Assembly: GCF_027887165.1 (NCBI RefSeq)
Contig: NC_077233.1
Span: forward strand, 178,045,506-178,109,505
Length of the DNA: 64,000 bases
Source: Monodelphis domestica
Taxonomy: Eukaryota > Chordata > Mammalia > Didelphimorphia > Didelphidae
Direction: 5' to 3'
Made by a program: the position numbers and the translations under genes. Each line of letters starts with the position of its first letter. Positions within the stretch are counted from its first letter, which is position 1. The notes under the pieces are model-generated. The model had not been told where the DNA came from, searched no databases, and saw only the letters and a program-made list of their open reading frames with translations. Shown one piece after another: positions 12,611 through 23,025 of this stretch.

Positions 12611-12624
12611 TATAGACACATATG

Positions 12625-13065
12625 TATGAGAGAAACATTCCGAAAAGATCTTCCCTCAGTTACCCATTTCCTTTCTAATTTTGACTACATTAAATTTGTG
12701 TCTGCAGAAAATTTTATAGTTTTACATTGTTAAAAATTTCCATTTTGTTTTATATGAGCCTTTCCATCATTTATTATGAACTCTTTCCCTAGCCATAGAT
12801 CTGAAGATCATTCCTTCAGTGTTCTCCTTTGTTTTTAACATGACCTTTTATGTTAAGGGTATGTACCCCTATGAAACTCATCTTAGTGTATGTCATGAGG
12901 TATAGGTCTAAACCTGATTTATGCCAGATTGCAGTTCCATTTCTCTAGCAATTTTTATTAAATAATGAATCCTATTCCAGTAATTGGGTTCTTTAATTTT
13001 ATTGAACTTTATGCTATGTTTATTTGCTTTTATAGCCTGTAAACCTAATCTGTTGTACAGTTTGA
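12625..13065 (-). mobile_element. Older L1, antisense, part 2 (ORF2)
   Basis: 'ttacccatttcctttctaat', 'ttttgactacattaaatttg', 'ccctagccatagatctgaag' and 'tgttttgttta'-type segments continue the antisense ORF2 from part 1. A short (CT)n follows at 13066-13082. Confidence 0.7.
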
Positions 13066-13134
13066 CTTCTCTCTCTCTCTTTTTTTGGTCAACATCAAAA
13101 CATTTTAACAACACATTTGTTTCTGAATATATAC

Positions 13135-13620
13135 ACCCCCTATGTTAATTAGTCGTGATTTACAATAATTAATTTAAAAATAAAGAAAAATTGTTTTAAG
13201 CAAAACTAATATATCACTTCCCTTTGACAGTATACATAATGACTACACTTCCCTATACTCCCAACTCTGGAGTAAAGGAAGGGAGGTTGACTTTCTCAAC
13301 TCTGTTCTGGAACCTAGCTTGATTTTTATAATTATTCATCTTTTGGTTGTTGTTGTTATAGTTCTTTATATTACATTTTCGTATTCATTTTGTTTATTTC
13401 CTGGTTCTGTTTCCTTCACTTTTCATCAGTTCATACCCTATCTATGATTCTGTGTAGTCTTCATATTGGTTTTTATGGTGTGGTGATATTCCAAGTTTAT
13501 GTAATAATTTATACATAACATTTTGTTTAACCATTCTTCAATCAATAGTCATAGATTTTGTTTCCACTCCATTTTTTATTGCAGAAAGTGTTTCTATAAA
13601 TATTTTGCTTTTTTGAAGGG
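13135..13620 (-). mobile_element. L1 3' UTR and ORF2 end, antisense (second subfamily)
   Basis: 'agtaaaggaagggaggttga', 'aacctagcttgatttttata', 'ccttcacttttcatcagttc', 'taaccattcttcaatcaata' and 'gtgtttctataaatattttg' are in the order of an antisense L1 3' end different from the one beside it. Confidence 0.65.
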
Positions 13621-13724
13621 GACTTTTGAAAGGGCTTTAAAGGGACCAAATTCAAAGGGTTGAATTATAATGGTATTAATGATGGAATTATAATGGTGCA
13701 ATGTTGATGTTTGGGAGATTACCT

Positions 13725-13797
13725 TTTGTGAAGAGTTGGACTAGATAGCCATTAAAGTCCCTTCTAATTCTCAAGTTATGTAATTCTATGATTTTTA
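13725..13797 (+). mobile_element. CORE-SINE tail fragment
   Basis: 'gttggactagatagccatta' and 'agtcccttctaattctcaag' are the CORE-SINE tail; the head is missing. Confidence 0.6.
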
Positions 13798-13962
13798 ATC
13801 ATGAGGTTCTTTCTGCAACAGGTAACTATCCTTTGCTATATTGTTAATGATGAGAACTGGGAGAATCACAGGATTTAGAACTTCAGCCTTTTTTGGGGTG
13901 TAGTTCTGTTGTTTTAATTTTTTAATTCTTTGCATCATTGGGATGCCATGTATACAATGCTA

Positions 13963-14112
13963 GATCTAGAAGTCATCTCTTCCAATCTCCTCCTTATGTG
14001 GTAGCGGAGACTGAGACTCTGAAGAGCAAAGTATCTGGAAGCCATTGACATTAAACTTGGGTTTCCTGATTCTCAGACTGATCTGCTTTCCATTTTACTA
14101 ACCTGCCTTCTT
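13963..14112 (-). mobile_element. CORE-SINE, antisense
   Basis: 'ctagatctagaagtcatctc', 'ggagactgagactctgaaga' and 'acttgggtttcctgattctc' in antisense order. Confidence 0.7.
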
Positions 14113-14844
14113 GATTACTGAGTTGATTGGAATGCTCCTCATTGCCCCAGCTCTGAGTGTGAACATATTCCTTGCTCTAGGGTCTTATTGAGTTAAGAGA
14201 AGGCTGCATCCAGCTGTCACCTGGGGCTGGAACAGAACCACATGTGGCAAAAGTGATTTTTAGGTAATTCAACTGATTTCCCTGTAAGCAGGGTATGCTG
14301 TCATCGTGGGAGCTTTAGGGTGGTGGGCCAGCTCAGGGAAGGTTTAACATCAGCACATTTGAATGAATTCTGGGTAACAAATAACAAGAGAGAGAAATAA
14401 GGTTACTGTCTAATGGCTCATCTTGACTTTCCCCCCCTTCTTAAATGAAAGGAACACCTTAATTTTTCTCACAAGATGGTACAGAGAGATTGAGTGGCGC
14501 CTGAGAGATGTAATTGTTTTGTTACTGTGTTGTATCAAGGGACTTTTTTTTTTGTTTGTTAAATAAAAATTGCCTGTAAAAGAGTTGAGCCAGAGGAAAA
14601 CATTTGAAAGATTCCTGCTCTAGTCAGACTCACTTAGCCCCTTAATCCCTTACACTGGCAGTTGAATCTAAGAGACGTGTACCAGTGCACAGAGGAGCAA
14701 TAAACAAATAAAGCTTAGGGCTCTTGGCACCTTGGAAAAAAACACACCCATTTCTCGTAAACACATTGCAATAAATAGTTACTGAACATTGGTGAAGAGA
14801 GAAATCAACCAAAAGGAACTTGGACTAGGTGGCCTGAAAGCTTC
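14113..14844. other. Unique stretch; possible conserved non-coding block
   Basis: No repeat or gene. 14190-14400 is less AT-rich and carries clustered E-boxes (CAGCTG near 14213, CACATG near 14240). Whether it is conserved cannot be told from one sequence. Confidence 0.3.
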
Positions 14845-15113
14845 TAGGAAATAGAGGGGGAGAGGAAGAAAGAGACAGAGAGAAAGAGAGAGACAGACAG
14901 AGAGACAGAGACAGAGAAGAGAGGGAGAGACACAGAAAGACAAAGAGAGAAAGAGAGACAGACAGAGAGACAGAGAAAGGTGGGGGAGGGAGAGAGAGAG
15001 AAACAGAGACAGAGACCAAGAGAAAAACAGAATTAGAGATGGAGAGACAGAGATAGAAAGACAGAGACACAGAGCAGAGAGAGAAAGAGAAAGAGAAAGA
15101 GAGAAGAGAGCAT
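14845..15113. repeat. Purine-rich (GA)n-like low-complexity tract
   Basis: About 270 bp of GAGA and GACA motifs. Long serine/leucine-rich antisense frames here are translation of the repeat and are not genes. Confidence 0.95.
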
Positions 15114-15267
15114 AAAAAAAAAAAACTTGGATGAATTCTTTAAAGATTGCTGGCTTTTCTGAGCTTATTAACAAATTACTTGGGTGAAATACTAGATTCT
15201 TTTTAACTAGAAAGAAGAAAAATAGTTTGATCATTCTAACAGAAATCAACATGTTTTTTTCAGATGC

Positions 15268-15400
15268 AATCTAACTAGTGAATAGAACACTGACTCTAGA
15301 GTCAGAAGACCTGGGTTCAAACCTCTGATGCCTATTATCTCATCTTTTAAATGGGGTTATTGGACTGAGATGGCCTCAGAGGTCCCTTTATGATGTAAAT
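15268..15400 (+). mobile_element. CORE-SINE
   Basis: 'tctagagtcagaagacctgg', 'gggttcaaacctctgatgcc' and 'gatggcctcagaggtccctt'; internally shortened. Confidence 0.8.
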
Positions 15401-15419
15401 GAATGCTTCTTTTATATTT

Positions 15420-15640
15420 AGGAAACTAGATGGTACAATGGATTGTGTTCTGGTTGTGATATCAGTAAGACTTGATATTAGCTATGTGACCCTAAGCAAG
15501 TCACTTCACTTCTGTTGAACTTTGTTTCTTCATCTATAAAATGGGGATAATAATAGTAATAATAATAATAATAATAATAAATCTCATTGGGTCGTTGTGA
15601 GAATTGTTGTCTATGACCCAGTTTGTATAAACAAAATCTT
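15420..15640 (+). mobile_element. CORE-SINE with expanded (TAA)n
   Basis: 'atggtacaatggattgtgtt', 'gaccctaagcaagtcacttc' and 'ttcatctataaaatggggat', followed by a (TAA)n expansion at 15550-15582 inside the tail. Confidence 0.85.
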
Positions 15641-15654
15641 TTGTGATTATCTAT

Positions 15655-15903
15655 TACTCTTGTTCAACCATTTGGTTATATCAAACTCTTTGTGACCCCA
15701 TGGACCATACATGTCAATACTGTCCTTGGAGTATTCCAGGCAATGATACTGGAACGGTTTGCTATTTCCTTCTCCAGTGGATTAAGGCAATTAGAGGTTA
15801 AGTGACTTGCTCAGAGTCACACAGCTAGTAAGTGTCTGAGGCTGGATTTGAACTCACTGACTCCAGGCCCAGGGCTTTATCCACTGAGCCATTGAGCTGC
15901 CTG
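15655..15903 (-). mobile_element. Type B SINE, antisense, near full length
   Basis: Antisense type B: 'tttgtgaccccatggaccat', 'tttgctatttccttctccag', 'agtcacacagctagtaagtg' and 'tttatccactgagccattga'. The 3' end resembles the Bov-B/RTE-derived tail. Confidence 0.9.
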
Positions 15904-16106
15904 TCTATAATCCTACCCATGCCACATCTCCCACTATCCCGTGGTTTCTAGGAAGACAGAGATGGATATAACTGAAAATGATTGAACAATAATCACAGCA
16001 AATAAATGAGACGCCCTTTGCCCCACATTCTCTCCTAAAGAATAATGACCGAAATTCTCCTATTCAACTGAATTCAATAAATTCTTATTAAACACCCAAA
16101 AGGAAA

Positions 16107-16219
16107 TGTGGGCTAGGTGTCAGCAAGATCTAAGTTCAGATCTTGCCTCTTAATATATCCTTACTGTGTGATTATGAGCAAGTCTCCCCTCTTTTGCTCT
16201 AGACAATTCTCATCCTTTA
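16107..16219 (+). mobile_element. CORE-SINE, interrupted by a type A SINE
   Basis: 'gggctaggtgtcagcaagat', 'agttcagatcttgcctctta' and 'tgtgattatgagcaagtctc'; the tail is cut by the SINE at 16220. Confidence 0.65.
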
Positions 16220-16404
16220 TTTATTTATTTTAAAAACTCTCACTTTCCCTCTTGGAATCAAAACTGTGTATTGGTTCCCAGCAGAAAAGTGGTAAGGACT
16301 AGGCAATGGGGTCACACAGCTGGGACGTGTCTGAGTTCAGATTGAACCCTGGAACTTCTGTCTCTAGACCTGATTCTCAATCCACTGAGCTACCCAGTGT
16401 CCCC
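16220..16404 (-). mobile_element. Type A SINE, antisense
   Basis: Complete antisense copy with flanks CTCATCCTTTA (16209-16219) and CTCATGCTTTA (16405-16415), 10 of 11 identical, taken as its target-site duplication. Confidence 0.85.
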
Positions 16405-16536
16405 CTCATGCTTTAAAAAATACTCTAAATTGATCTGCATTGGGGGATGGAGTTTCTATATTCCTCTACTCAGCTAATGTCAGGGAGGGGAAGGTACAAG
16501 ACACTGCCCTTGGCACTTAGGATTTATTTTAGGGAC

Positions 16537-17000
16537 ATATTGAATCAGTTAATAAGTATTTATTATCTACTATGTGCTGAGAGAGCAGCCTGGTATAGGA
16601 CAGAGAGGGTAGACCTTATAGCCAGGAACACCTGAATTACAGTCTTGCTTTTGACAACTATTGGCTATGTGACCTTGGCAAGTCCCTAAAGCTCTCAGTG
16701 CAACCCTTGAAGATGCTAAGATGCAGAGAAATGCCCTATTTGTGTCGGTTAAGGGAGTTTCCTCAACCAGGAATTCCCTATAGCAATGAAATTTCAGGTT
16801 CAGCCTCTATTTCTATCCTACTCTGTGTGAGGAAGTGTGCTAAGTAATCAGTATAGAAAAACAATCCCTACCCTCAGAAAACTTACATTCTAAAGGGGCA
16901 AATGTAGATGAAAGGTAAATGATGAGAGAAGCTACTCATAGCTGGAGGAACCAAAGGCTTCCTTCAGAAGGTAATATCTGAGTTGAGATTGATAATAATT
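16537..17000 (-). mobile_element. L2 3' end, antisense, split by a SINE
   Basis: 'ataagtatttattatctact' is the antisense L2 terminus. It resumes after the SINE with 'gtgtgctaagtaatcagtat', 'cctcagaaaacttacattct' and 'ggcttccttcagaaggtaat'. Confidence 0.75.
16576..16815 (+). mobile_element. CORE-SINE nested in L2
   Basis: 'gagagcagcctggtatagga' to a tail with 'aggaattccctatagcaatg'. The L2 word CTACTATGTG precedes it and CTACTCTGTG follows it, which marks the target duplication. Confidence 0.75.
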
Positions 17001-17954
17001 AATGTGTCATTTCATTGTCTGTGGTAGCCAGAGGTCACTGGACACCTTGGATGGGAAGAAAGTTTTGGGAGGAATAAAAAGTGCTGGAAGATGAAGGTGG
17101 AGAGTGTATGTCACGTCTAGCCTACTTCATGATTTTTCAGATGATCAGTAGTGATGTTATCTATGACAGAGATAGTTCTCTCCATGTGGAAGGCAGTGAA
17201 AAATGGAGACCCCTACAAATCGATTTTGTCTTTTAAGATGTTCGCTAAAGCTCTTCAGCAGGCTTAATCAGTTGCACATGAATTAATGATGGCTATCAAA
17301 CTAGAAAAAGAATGAATTCCAAATAAATACTCATTGCATAATTGAAGTTGCAAGACTTTTCTATGAATAAAATATATTTGTATTTACAATGCATAAATTT
17401 GGTTGTGACACCGTGGGCCACACACAGCTTTCTGATGATAACGCTGAACTGTTAAATTAGTAATGGGCTGAATACATTTCTTAATTATGTCACCGACGTT
17501 GTGTGCGGGAATGCCATTTAAAATAAATTGGACACCATTTGTATGCCTGTGGAAAGTGCTATACTGTGAAAATCCTAACATAGTTTGGGGAGCATAGGTT
17601 AATGTCATACGCTGCTTAAAATTAGTCGTTAGTTTCAATGCTTGCTACTTTATTAAGACATTTCATGTATTCTTTTAATCAGCCTAATTATTAGTATAGA
17701 TTTACATATCTTGCCGTAAGCACACATAGAATCCTTGAGGGCCCTTGGAAATGGGAAGTACAAAGTTAACTAAGAATCATAGGCAATTTAAAAAAAGTCT
17801 TTAAAACAGTATTCACAAAGCCTACTATATAGTACCATATTCTCCTTATTATCATGTACTGATGAATTTTAAACCTGGGATAAAATCAAGGAAATAAAGT
17901 GGGCAATTTACTTTCCCACAGGATTATAGATTAAGAGAAAGAAAGGAATTTAAA
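17001..17954. other. Unique stretch; candidate conserved non-coding block at 17340-17745
   Basis: The block has no repeat landmarks. It holds several CpGs (for example 'caccgacgttgtgtgcggga' near 17491) and repeated TAAT-type homeodomain cores near 17456, 17483 and 17685. It resembles developmental enhancers, but conservation is untested. Confidence 0.3.
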
Positions 17955-18075
17955 TAAATTATCTAGTCCTTACTTGTCATTTTAGAGGTAGGAAAACTGA
18001 AATGGAACATAGAGGAAATGACTCACCCACGGCCATAGAGTTACAATTAGGAGAACTTGCAACTCTTTGAGTAGG
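17955..18075 (-). mobile_element. CORE-SINE, antisense
   Basis: 'tcattttagaggtaggaaaa' and 'aatgactcacccacggccat' in antisense order; diverged. Confidence 0.65.
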
Positions 18076-18120
18076 TGGTTGTAGGGAGCAGTCATTAATG
18101 GTTCAATATCACCTCGGAAG

Positions 18121-18400
18121 GTGGTTTCTATTAAAAAGCCTCAGGAATCTAGGTTTTGTCATGTGCAGCTCATAATTTTTATCTGTGACTCTGATAAAGG
18201 TATAGATCACATCCTTATAAAATTTGCAAATGACACAAAACTAGAAGGGATCACTAAAATAGGGGATGGCAGTCAGAATCCAAAAAAGACCTTAACCATG
18301 AACACATCTATTGAACTTAGTTACTTGAAACAATGGCATAAACACATTGTGGGTGGCCAATACAGAGATAGGCACTTATTTGTCTTAAAATGCTCAAATT
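18121..18400 (+). mobile_element. CR1-type LINE, reverse transcriptase fragment
   Basis: The plus-strand frame includes 'IKFANDTKLEG', close to the CR1 RT catalytic block 'KFADDTKLGG'; the first aspartate of the pair is asparagine here. It is a short internal relic of an old LINE with no 3' end. Confidence 0.65.
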
Positions 18401-18494
18401 AGACTTGTTTCAAAAGAGGAGAATTATTGAGGACCTCCCAAAACAAATAAAATTCAATATTTTTTAAAAAGAACTCTTAGAATATGAATATAAA

Positions 18495-18745
18495 GTTTCA
18501 GTTGTTTTGTGTGGGGTCTGATTCTCTGGGATCCCATTTGGGGTATTCTTGGGAAAGATACTGGAGTGGTTTGCCATTCCCTTCTCCAGCCTATTTTACC
18601 AATGAGGAAATGGAGGCAAACAAAGTTAAGTGACTTGCCCAGGATCACATAGCTAATAAATATCTGTGACTAGATTTGAACTCAGGGAGATGAGTCTTTC
18701 TGACTCCAGGTCTGGTACTTTATTCATTGTACCACCTAGTTTCTC
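18495..18745 (-). mobile_element. Type B SINE, antisense, full length
   Basis: 'catttggggtattcttggga', 'ctggagtggtttgccattcc', 'gtgacttgcccaggatcaca' and 'ttcattgtaccacctagttt'. Confidence 0.9.
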
Positions 18746-18797
18746 AAGTAACCTATTGCTTATGAGTATAATTCCAAACACATTATAAGGTACACGG

Positions 18798-18990
18798 ATC
18801 ATAGATTCATAAGGCTGTTAGGGACCTTAAACATCTATGTCCGATCTCCTCATTTTACAGATAAGAAAACTGAGGACCAAAGAGGCTAAGTGAGTTGACT
18901 TGTCACACAGGTATAAAGAACAGAGAGGGCATTGAAATTCAAGTCCTTCAATTTTGAAGCCAGCATGCTTTCCATGGTTCCATGCTGACT
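18798..18990 (-). mobile_element. CORE-SINE, antisense
   Basis: 'ctcctcattttacagataag' and 'aaactgaggaccaaagaggc' with a recognisable head at 18960. Confidence 0.8.
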
Positions 18991-19069
18991 TTCAGATGTA
19001 TTTATGTTTCAAGAACTGTCCTTTGAGTGATATTAAACTAGTTTCTACTGGGTAAGATAATTTTGTATT

Positions 19070-19275
19070 TATTGTGTCACAGATTTAGCCATAAAAAGGA
19101 CCTTGGAAATCTTTTAGGGCAACCTCTTCATTTTAGAGATGAGAGAATCAAAGGCCATAGGAATTAGAAGTAACTTGCCCAGGGTCATACAGGTATGAAA
19201 TGTCTAGGACAGAATTTGAACACTAGTCTTCCTAATTTCAAGTCCAATGATCCATCCACTACTTTTGCTGCCACT
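19070..19275 (-). mobile_element. CORE-SINE, antisense
   Basis: 'cctcttcattttagagatga', 'agtaacttgcccagggtcat' and 'atgatccatccactactttt'. Confidence 0.8.
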
Positions 19276-19289
19276 AAAGAAGCTACTAA

Positions 19290-19385
19290 AAGTCACCCAA
19301 ATAGTTAATTGTAAGAGCTGGGATTTGAACTGAGCACTTTTGATTGCCAACATAGTACTTTTTCTACTATGCCATACTGCCTCCC
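19290..19385 (-). mobile_element. CORE-SINE fragment, antisense
   Basis: 'gctgggatttgaactgagca' and 'tctactatgccatactgcct'; head half only. Confidence 0.6.
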
Positions 19386-19490
19386 TGATTCTACTTGCAT
19401 CAAGAAGGAGTTAATAATGTTAATCATTTTGAATGGTCTTAAATGGTTTTCCAAATTTGGTTGGGATAAGCCAGTCAATCAATAAGTATT

Positions 19491-19655
19491 TTATTTCCAG
19501 GCCCAAGGTCAGGAAGACTTGGGTTCAAATATGACTTCATACACTTCTTAGCTGTGTGATGTTGGGCAAGTCACTTAACCTGAATTGCCTAGCCCTTGTT
19601 GCTCTTCTGTCTTAGAAGTGATACTAATACAGAACGTACAAGTTTGTTTAAAAAC
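19491..19655 (+). mobile_element. Type A SINE nested in the L2 tail
   Basis: 'cttgggttcaaatatgactt', 'gttgggcaagtcacttaacc' and 'gaattgcctagcccttgttg' interrupt the L2 terminus; L2 sequence resumes at about 19660. Confidence 0.8.
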
Positions 19656-19842
19656 AAACAAAAAGCATTTATTAAGTACCTACTTTGTGCCAAGCACTGT
19701 ACTAAGCCTTCAGGATATAAAAAGAAGGAAAAGACAGCTCCTTCCCTCAAGGAGCTTATATTCTAATCCAAGAAGCAAGCAAATATTTACAAATAAGCTA
19801 TATACAGGAAAATAGAAAATGCTTTTAAAAGAGAAGGCACTA

Positions 19843-20007
19843 GAAAATTTTTAAACCCTTCCCTTCTGTCATAGAATCAATATAGTGTATTGGTTTGGAG
19901 GCAAAAGAGCAGTAGCAAGGGCTAGGATTAAGAGACTTGCCCAGGGTCACAGGGCTAGGAATTGTCTGAGGTCAGATTTGAACCCAATTTTTGGGTCTGG
20001 CTCTCAA
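19843..20007 (-). mobile_element. Type A SINE nested in the L2, antisense
   Basis: 'agagacttgcccagggtcac' and 'ggtctggctctcaaaggaca'; the 5' head is truncated. Confidence 0.8.
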
Positions 20008-21357
20008 AGGACACTAAAATTATGAAAAGCTTCCTGTAGAAGAGAGAACTTTAATTTGGATTTTAAGGAATCCAGTAGGTAGAGATGAGGAGGGAGAGCA
20101 TTTCAGACATGAGGGTCAACCAGATGAAATGTCTTGAGCCAGAAGGTGGAGTGTCTTGTTTGTGGAACAGCCATGGAATCAGTGTCACTGGATTAAAGAG
20201 TACGCTGTGGAGAATAAGGGATAAGAAAACTGAAAGGGTAGGAGGGGGATGTCAAGATTATATATAAAAGGCTTTGAATGCCAAACAGAGGATTTTGAAT
20301 TTGATCCTGGAGGTGATAGGGCGTCCCTGGTGCTTAGTGAGTAGGTGACTGACAGGGTTAGACATATGCTTGAAAATCACTTTGGCAACTGAATTGAGGA
20401 TGGATTGCAGAGAGGACAGACCTGAGGCAGACAAATGAACCAGCAGGTCATTGCAATAATCCTTGCATGAGTTGATGAGGGGCTACATCAGGATGGTGGT
20501 GGGACCAGAGGAGAGAAGGGAGATTATTTCAGAGAGGTTGCCAAACTGAAATTGAAAGACCATGGCAACAGATTGGTTATGGCAGGTGAGAGGTATTGAG
20601 GAGTCAAGGATGACATCTAGGTTGTGAGCCTGAAGAACTGGGACAACGGTAAGGGGAAAGTTGAGGGTGTGTGGTTTAGGGAAAAATGAGTTCAGTTTTG
20701 TGAAGGTTGAGTTTAAGGAGTCTACTAAACCCCCAGTTTGAGAAATCTGAAAGGCAGTGGGAAATGTGAGACTGGAGAATAGCAGAGAGATTAGGGTAGG
20801 ACAAGTAGATTTCAGAATAATCGGAATAGAGATGCTAATTAAATCCATGAAAGCTGATGAGATCACCAACTGAAGTAGGATAGAGGGAGGAGAGTAGAGG
20901 TTGAAGGATAGAACCCTTGGGACAATTATGGTGAGAGGGCATGATATAACCAAGAAAACTGATAGGTAAGAGGAAAACAAAGAGTGATGTTTTGAAAAGC
21001 TAGAGAGAAGAAAGTATCAAAGAGAAGAGAGTGATCAACAGTGTCAAAGGCTACAGAGGCCAAGAAAGAGAACTGAGAAAAGGACATTGGATTTGGCAGT
21101 TCAGAGATCAATTTCACTGGAATGATGAAATTTGGACCTGGAATGTAAGAAAGTTAAGAAGTGGATGAGAAAAAGTGGAGGCACCTTTTTCAAGGAGTTT
21201 GGCCACAAAGGTCAAGAAAGATATGACAATGGTGGATGGAAGGATCAATTGAGGGCTTTTTGAGGATGAGAAATGAAGATATTTGTAGTCAACAGGGAAG
21301 GAACAAGTAAACAAGAGACTGAAGATTAGTGATAAAAAGGAAGGACAGAGGGGGCAC

Positions 21358-21466
21358 ATTTTCCACAACTCCAAGCAGTCATTTTTTCAGGTAATTTTTC
21401 TGACCATCAAGAACTCTCTGTTTTCAAGCTGTGAATGGTGGAATTGGTCTTCCCAATGTTCTCCCC
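21358..21466 (+). repeat. 109-bp templated insertion X1 (direct copy of 22306-22414)
   Basis: Identical to 22306-22414 except for two C-to-T differences, both at CpG in the other copy. It interrupts L2 sequence: 'gacagagggggcac' before and 'tctgttgaaggagagggg' after are L2. The downstream copy lies in non-L2 DNA and is therefore the likely source. Confidence 0.85.
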
Positions 21467-21513
21467 TTTCTGTTGAAGGAGAGGGGATAGAATGGGATCC
21501 CATAGAGTGTTTT

Positions 21514-21645
21514 GTTAATAATTTTACCAAATGATGACAACTCATTTTATAAAACCTCATATCATCAGACCTGATCCTTAATGGAACATATTTATTTTAG
21601 GTTGGTGTCCATTTTACTAAAATCTGGGCTATGGCTTGCAGAAAC
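21514..21645 (+). repeat. 132-bp templated insertion Y1 (inverted copy of 21902-22044)
   Basis: Reverse complement of 21902-22044 with about three substitutions and one 10-bp difference inside a short direct repeat. It also interrupts the L2, which resumes with 'gaggagatagtgtcagaaag'. Confidence 0.85.
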
Positions 21646-21901
21646 AGTAAGGAATCTTGATGTTTTATGGGTGGAGGAGATAGTGTCAGAAAGTATATGA
21701 GTGATCTGAAAGGAGAAGAGAGAGCTCAAGGCAAATGACCTCAATATTTTCTGGAAAATAATAGGCAAAGTTCTCAACTGAGAGGGTGGGAGGAGAGGCA
21801 TAGGAGATCTTTCACAGATCTATCTATTCACAAGCAAATTCTTGCAATATTAACTGTGTTATTTTGATAATAATTCACACTCTATATTACTTGCCATTTA
21901 G

Positions 21902-22044
21902 GTTTCTGCAAGCCATAGCCCAGATTTTAGTAAAATGGACACCAACCTAAAATAAATATATTCCATTAAGGATCAGGTCTGATGATATGAGGTTTTACAA
22001 AATAAGTTGTCATCATTTGGTAAAATGTTGGTAAAATTATTAAC
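21902..22044 (-). repeat. Source arm Y2 of the inverted repeat
   Basis: Forms a 132/143-bp inverted repeat with 21514-21645 across a 256-bp spacer. It lies past the recognisable L2, so it is probably the original. Confidence 0.85.
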
Positions 22045-22305
22045 ATGAAAAGGGGTTCCAGAGCTCTTTGGTTCTGCTCACTGGGGTTAGATTGTAATTT
22101 TGGGCAAAATACTTCAATTGTCTGAAATTTATTTTTCTATATAGAAAGCATGAAGGGGAACTTGCTGCTCTCCCATGTCCTTGCTTACTTCAAATGTTAT
22201 GACTGCCCATCTTGAGAAAACTCAGTTCCTTCTTGCTGCTGTGTGTGATCTGATGGTGAATTGTGTTCCTCCTGAGCAGCCTGCACTCAGGGGTCCTATT
22301 GCACC

Positions 22306-22414
22306 ATTTTCCACAACTCCAAGCAGTCATTTTTTCAGGTAATTTTTCTGACCATCAAGAACTCTCTGTTTTCAAGCTGTGAACGGTGGAATCGGTCTTC
22401 CCAATGTTCTCCCC
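22306..22414 (+). repeat. Source copy X2 of the 109-bp direct repeat
   Basis: Retains the two CpGs that are TpG in 21358-21466; both copies are preceded by 'gcac', a possible microhomology. Confidence 0.85.
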
Positions 22415-22609
22415 TGAGTATTTTAGCAGCATATTAGTTGAGGTTCTGGCTGTGATTGTTTTACATGGCCTTACCGGGCCCCAACTTTAATGTGACACTT
22501 TCTAGAACTATGAAATAACAGTTGATTATATTCTACCCAGCTCTAGTGACTGCAGATGTAAGCCCTCTAGTTGCATTAATTTTCTATGGATTTTTTAAGT
22601 TGGAAGGCA

Positions 22610-22795
22610 GAATATTATAATGGAATGATCTCTAGATTTGGAGATTCAGGAGGCAGGTACAAAGCCTGACTGCCATTTATTATATGACTGACCTTGGGCA
22701 AAGCTCTTTACTTTCTTTGGGTCTATATTTCCTCATCTGTAAAATAAGAGGTCTGGATTATATAGATTAGTTTGAAATTTGGGATCTTATGATTT
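22610..22795 (+). mobile_element. CORE-SINE
   Basis: 'ctagatttggagattcagga', 'tgaccttgggcaaagctctt' and 'cctcatctgtaaaataagag'. Confidence 0.8.
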
Positions 22796-22841
22796 TCTTC
22801 CCATTTTTAAAGGGCACCTTGAAAGAGAGCATCAATGGAAT

Positions 22842-23025
22842 AGCTAGGGGGCTCTATAGATTGAAAGCCAGACTTAGAGATGGGAGGTACTGGGTTCAAA
22901 TCTGGCCTCAGATAATTCCTAGCTATGTGTCCCTGGGCAAGTCACTTAGCCCCCATTGCCTAGCCCTTACCACTATTCTGCTTTGGAACCAACATACAAC
23001 ATTGATTCTATGACAGAAGAAAATT
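22842..23025 (+). mobile_element. Type A SINE, sense
   Basis: 'gattgaaagccagacttaga', 'tactgggttcaaatctggcc' and 'tgcctagcccttaccactat'; full length. Confidence 0.9.

Larger units (their letters stand above)
19472..21830 (-). mobile_element. L2-clade (CR1 superfamily) LINE, antisense, long copy
   Basis: The plus strand begins with the inverted L2 3' end ('aaaagcatttattaagtacc' at about 19663) and runs back through the ORF. On the minus strand the RT palm motif 'AFDTVDHSLL' is readable near 21030-21051. 'FLTFVAKLLEK' lies upstream of it and a 165-residue C-terminal frame follows at 20483-20980. The ORF lies in at least four broken frames, so the copy is dead. It hosts two type A SINEs and two templated insertions (21358-21466 and 21514-21645). 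An L2 versus L3 label would need alignment. Confidence 0.8.

Noticed and set aside
14779-15252. 157-codon Leu/Ser-rich antisense frame
   Set aside because: Translation of the GA-rich low-complexity tract.
20483-20980. 165-codon antisense frame
   Set aside because: It is the C-terminal part of the L2-clade LINE reverse transcriptase ORF, not a host gene.
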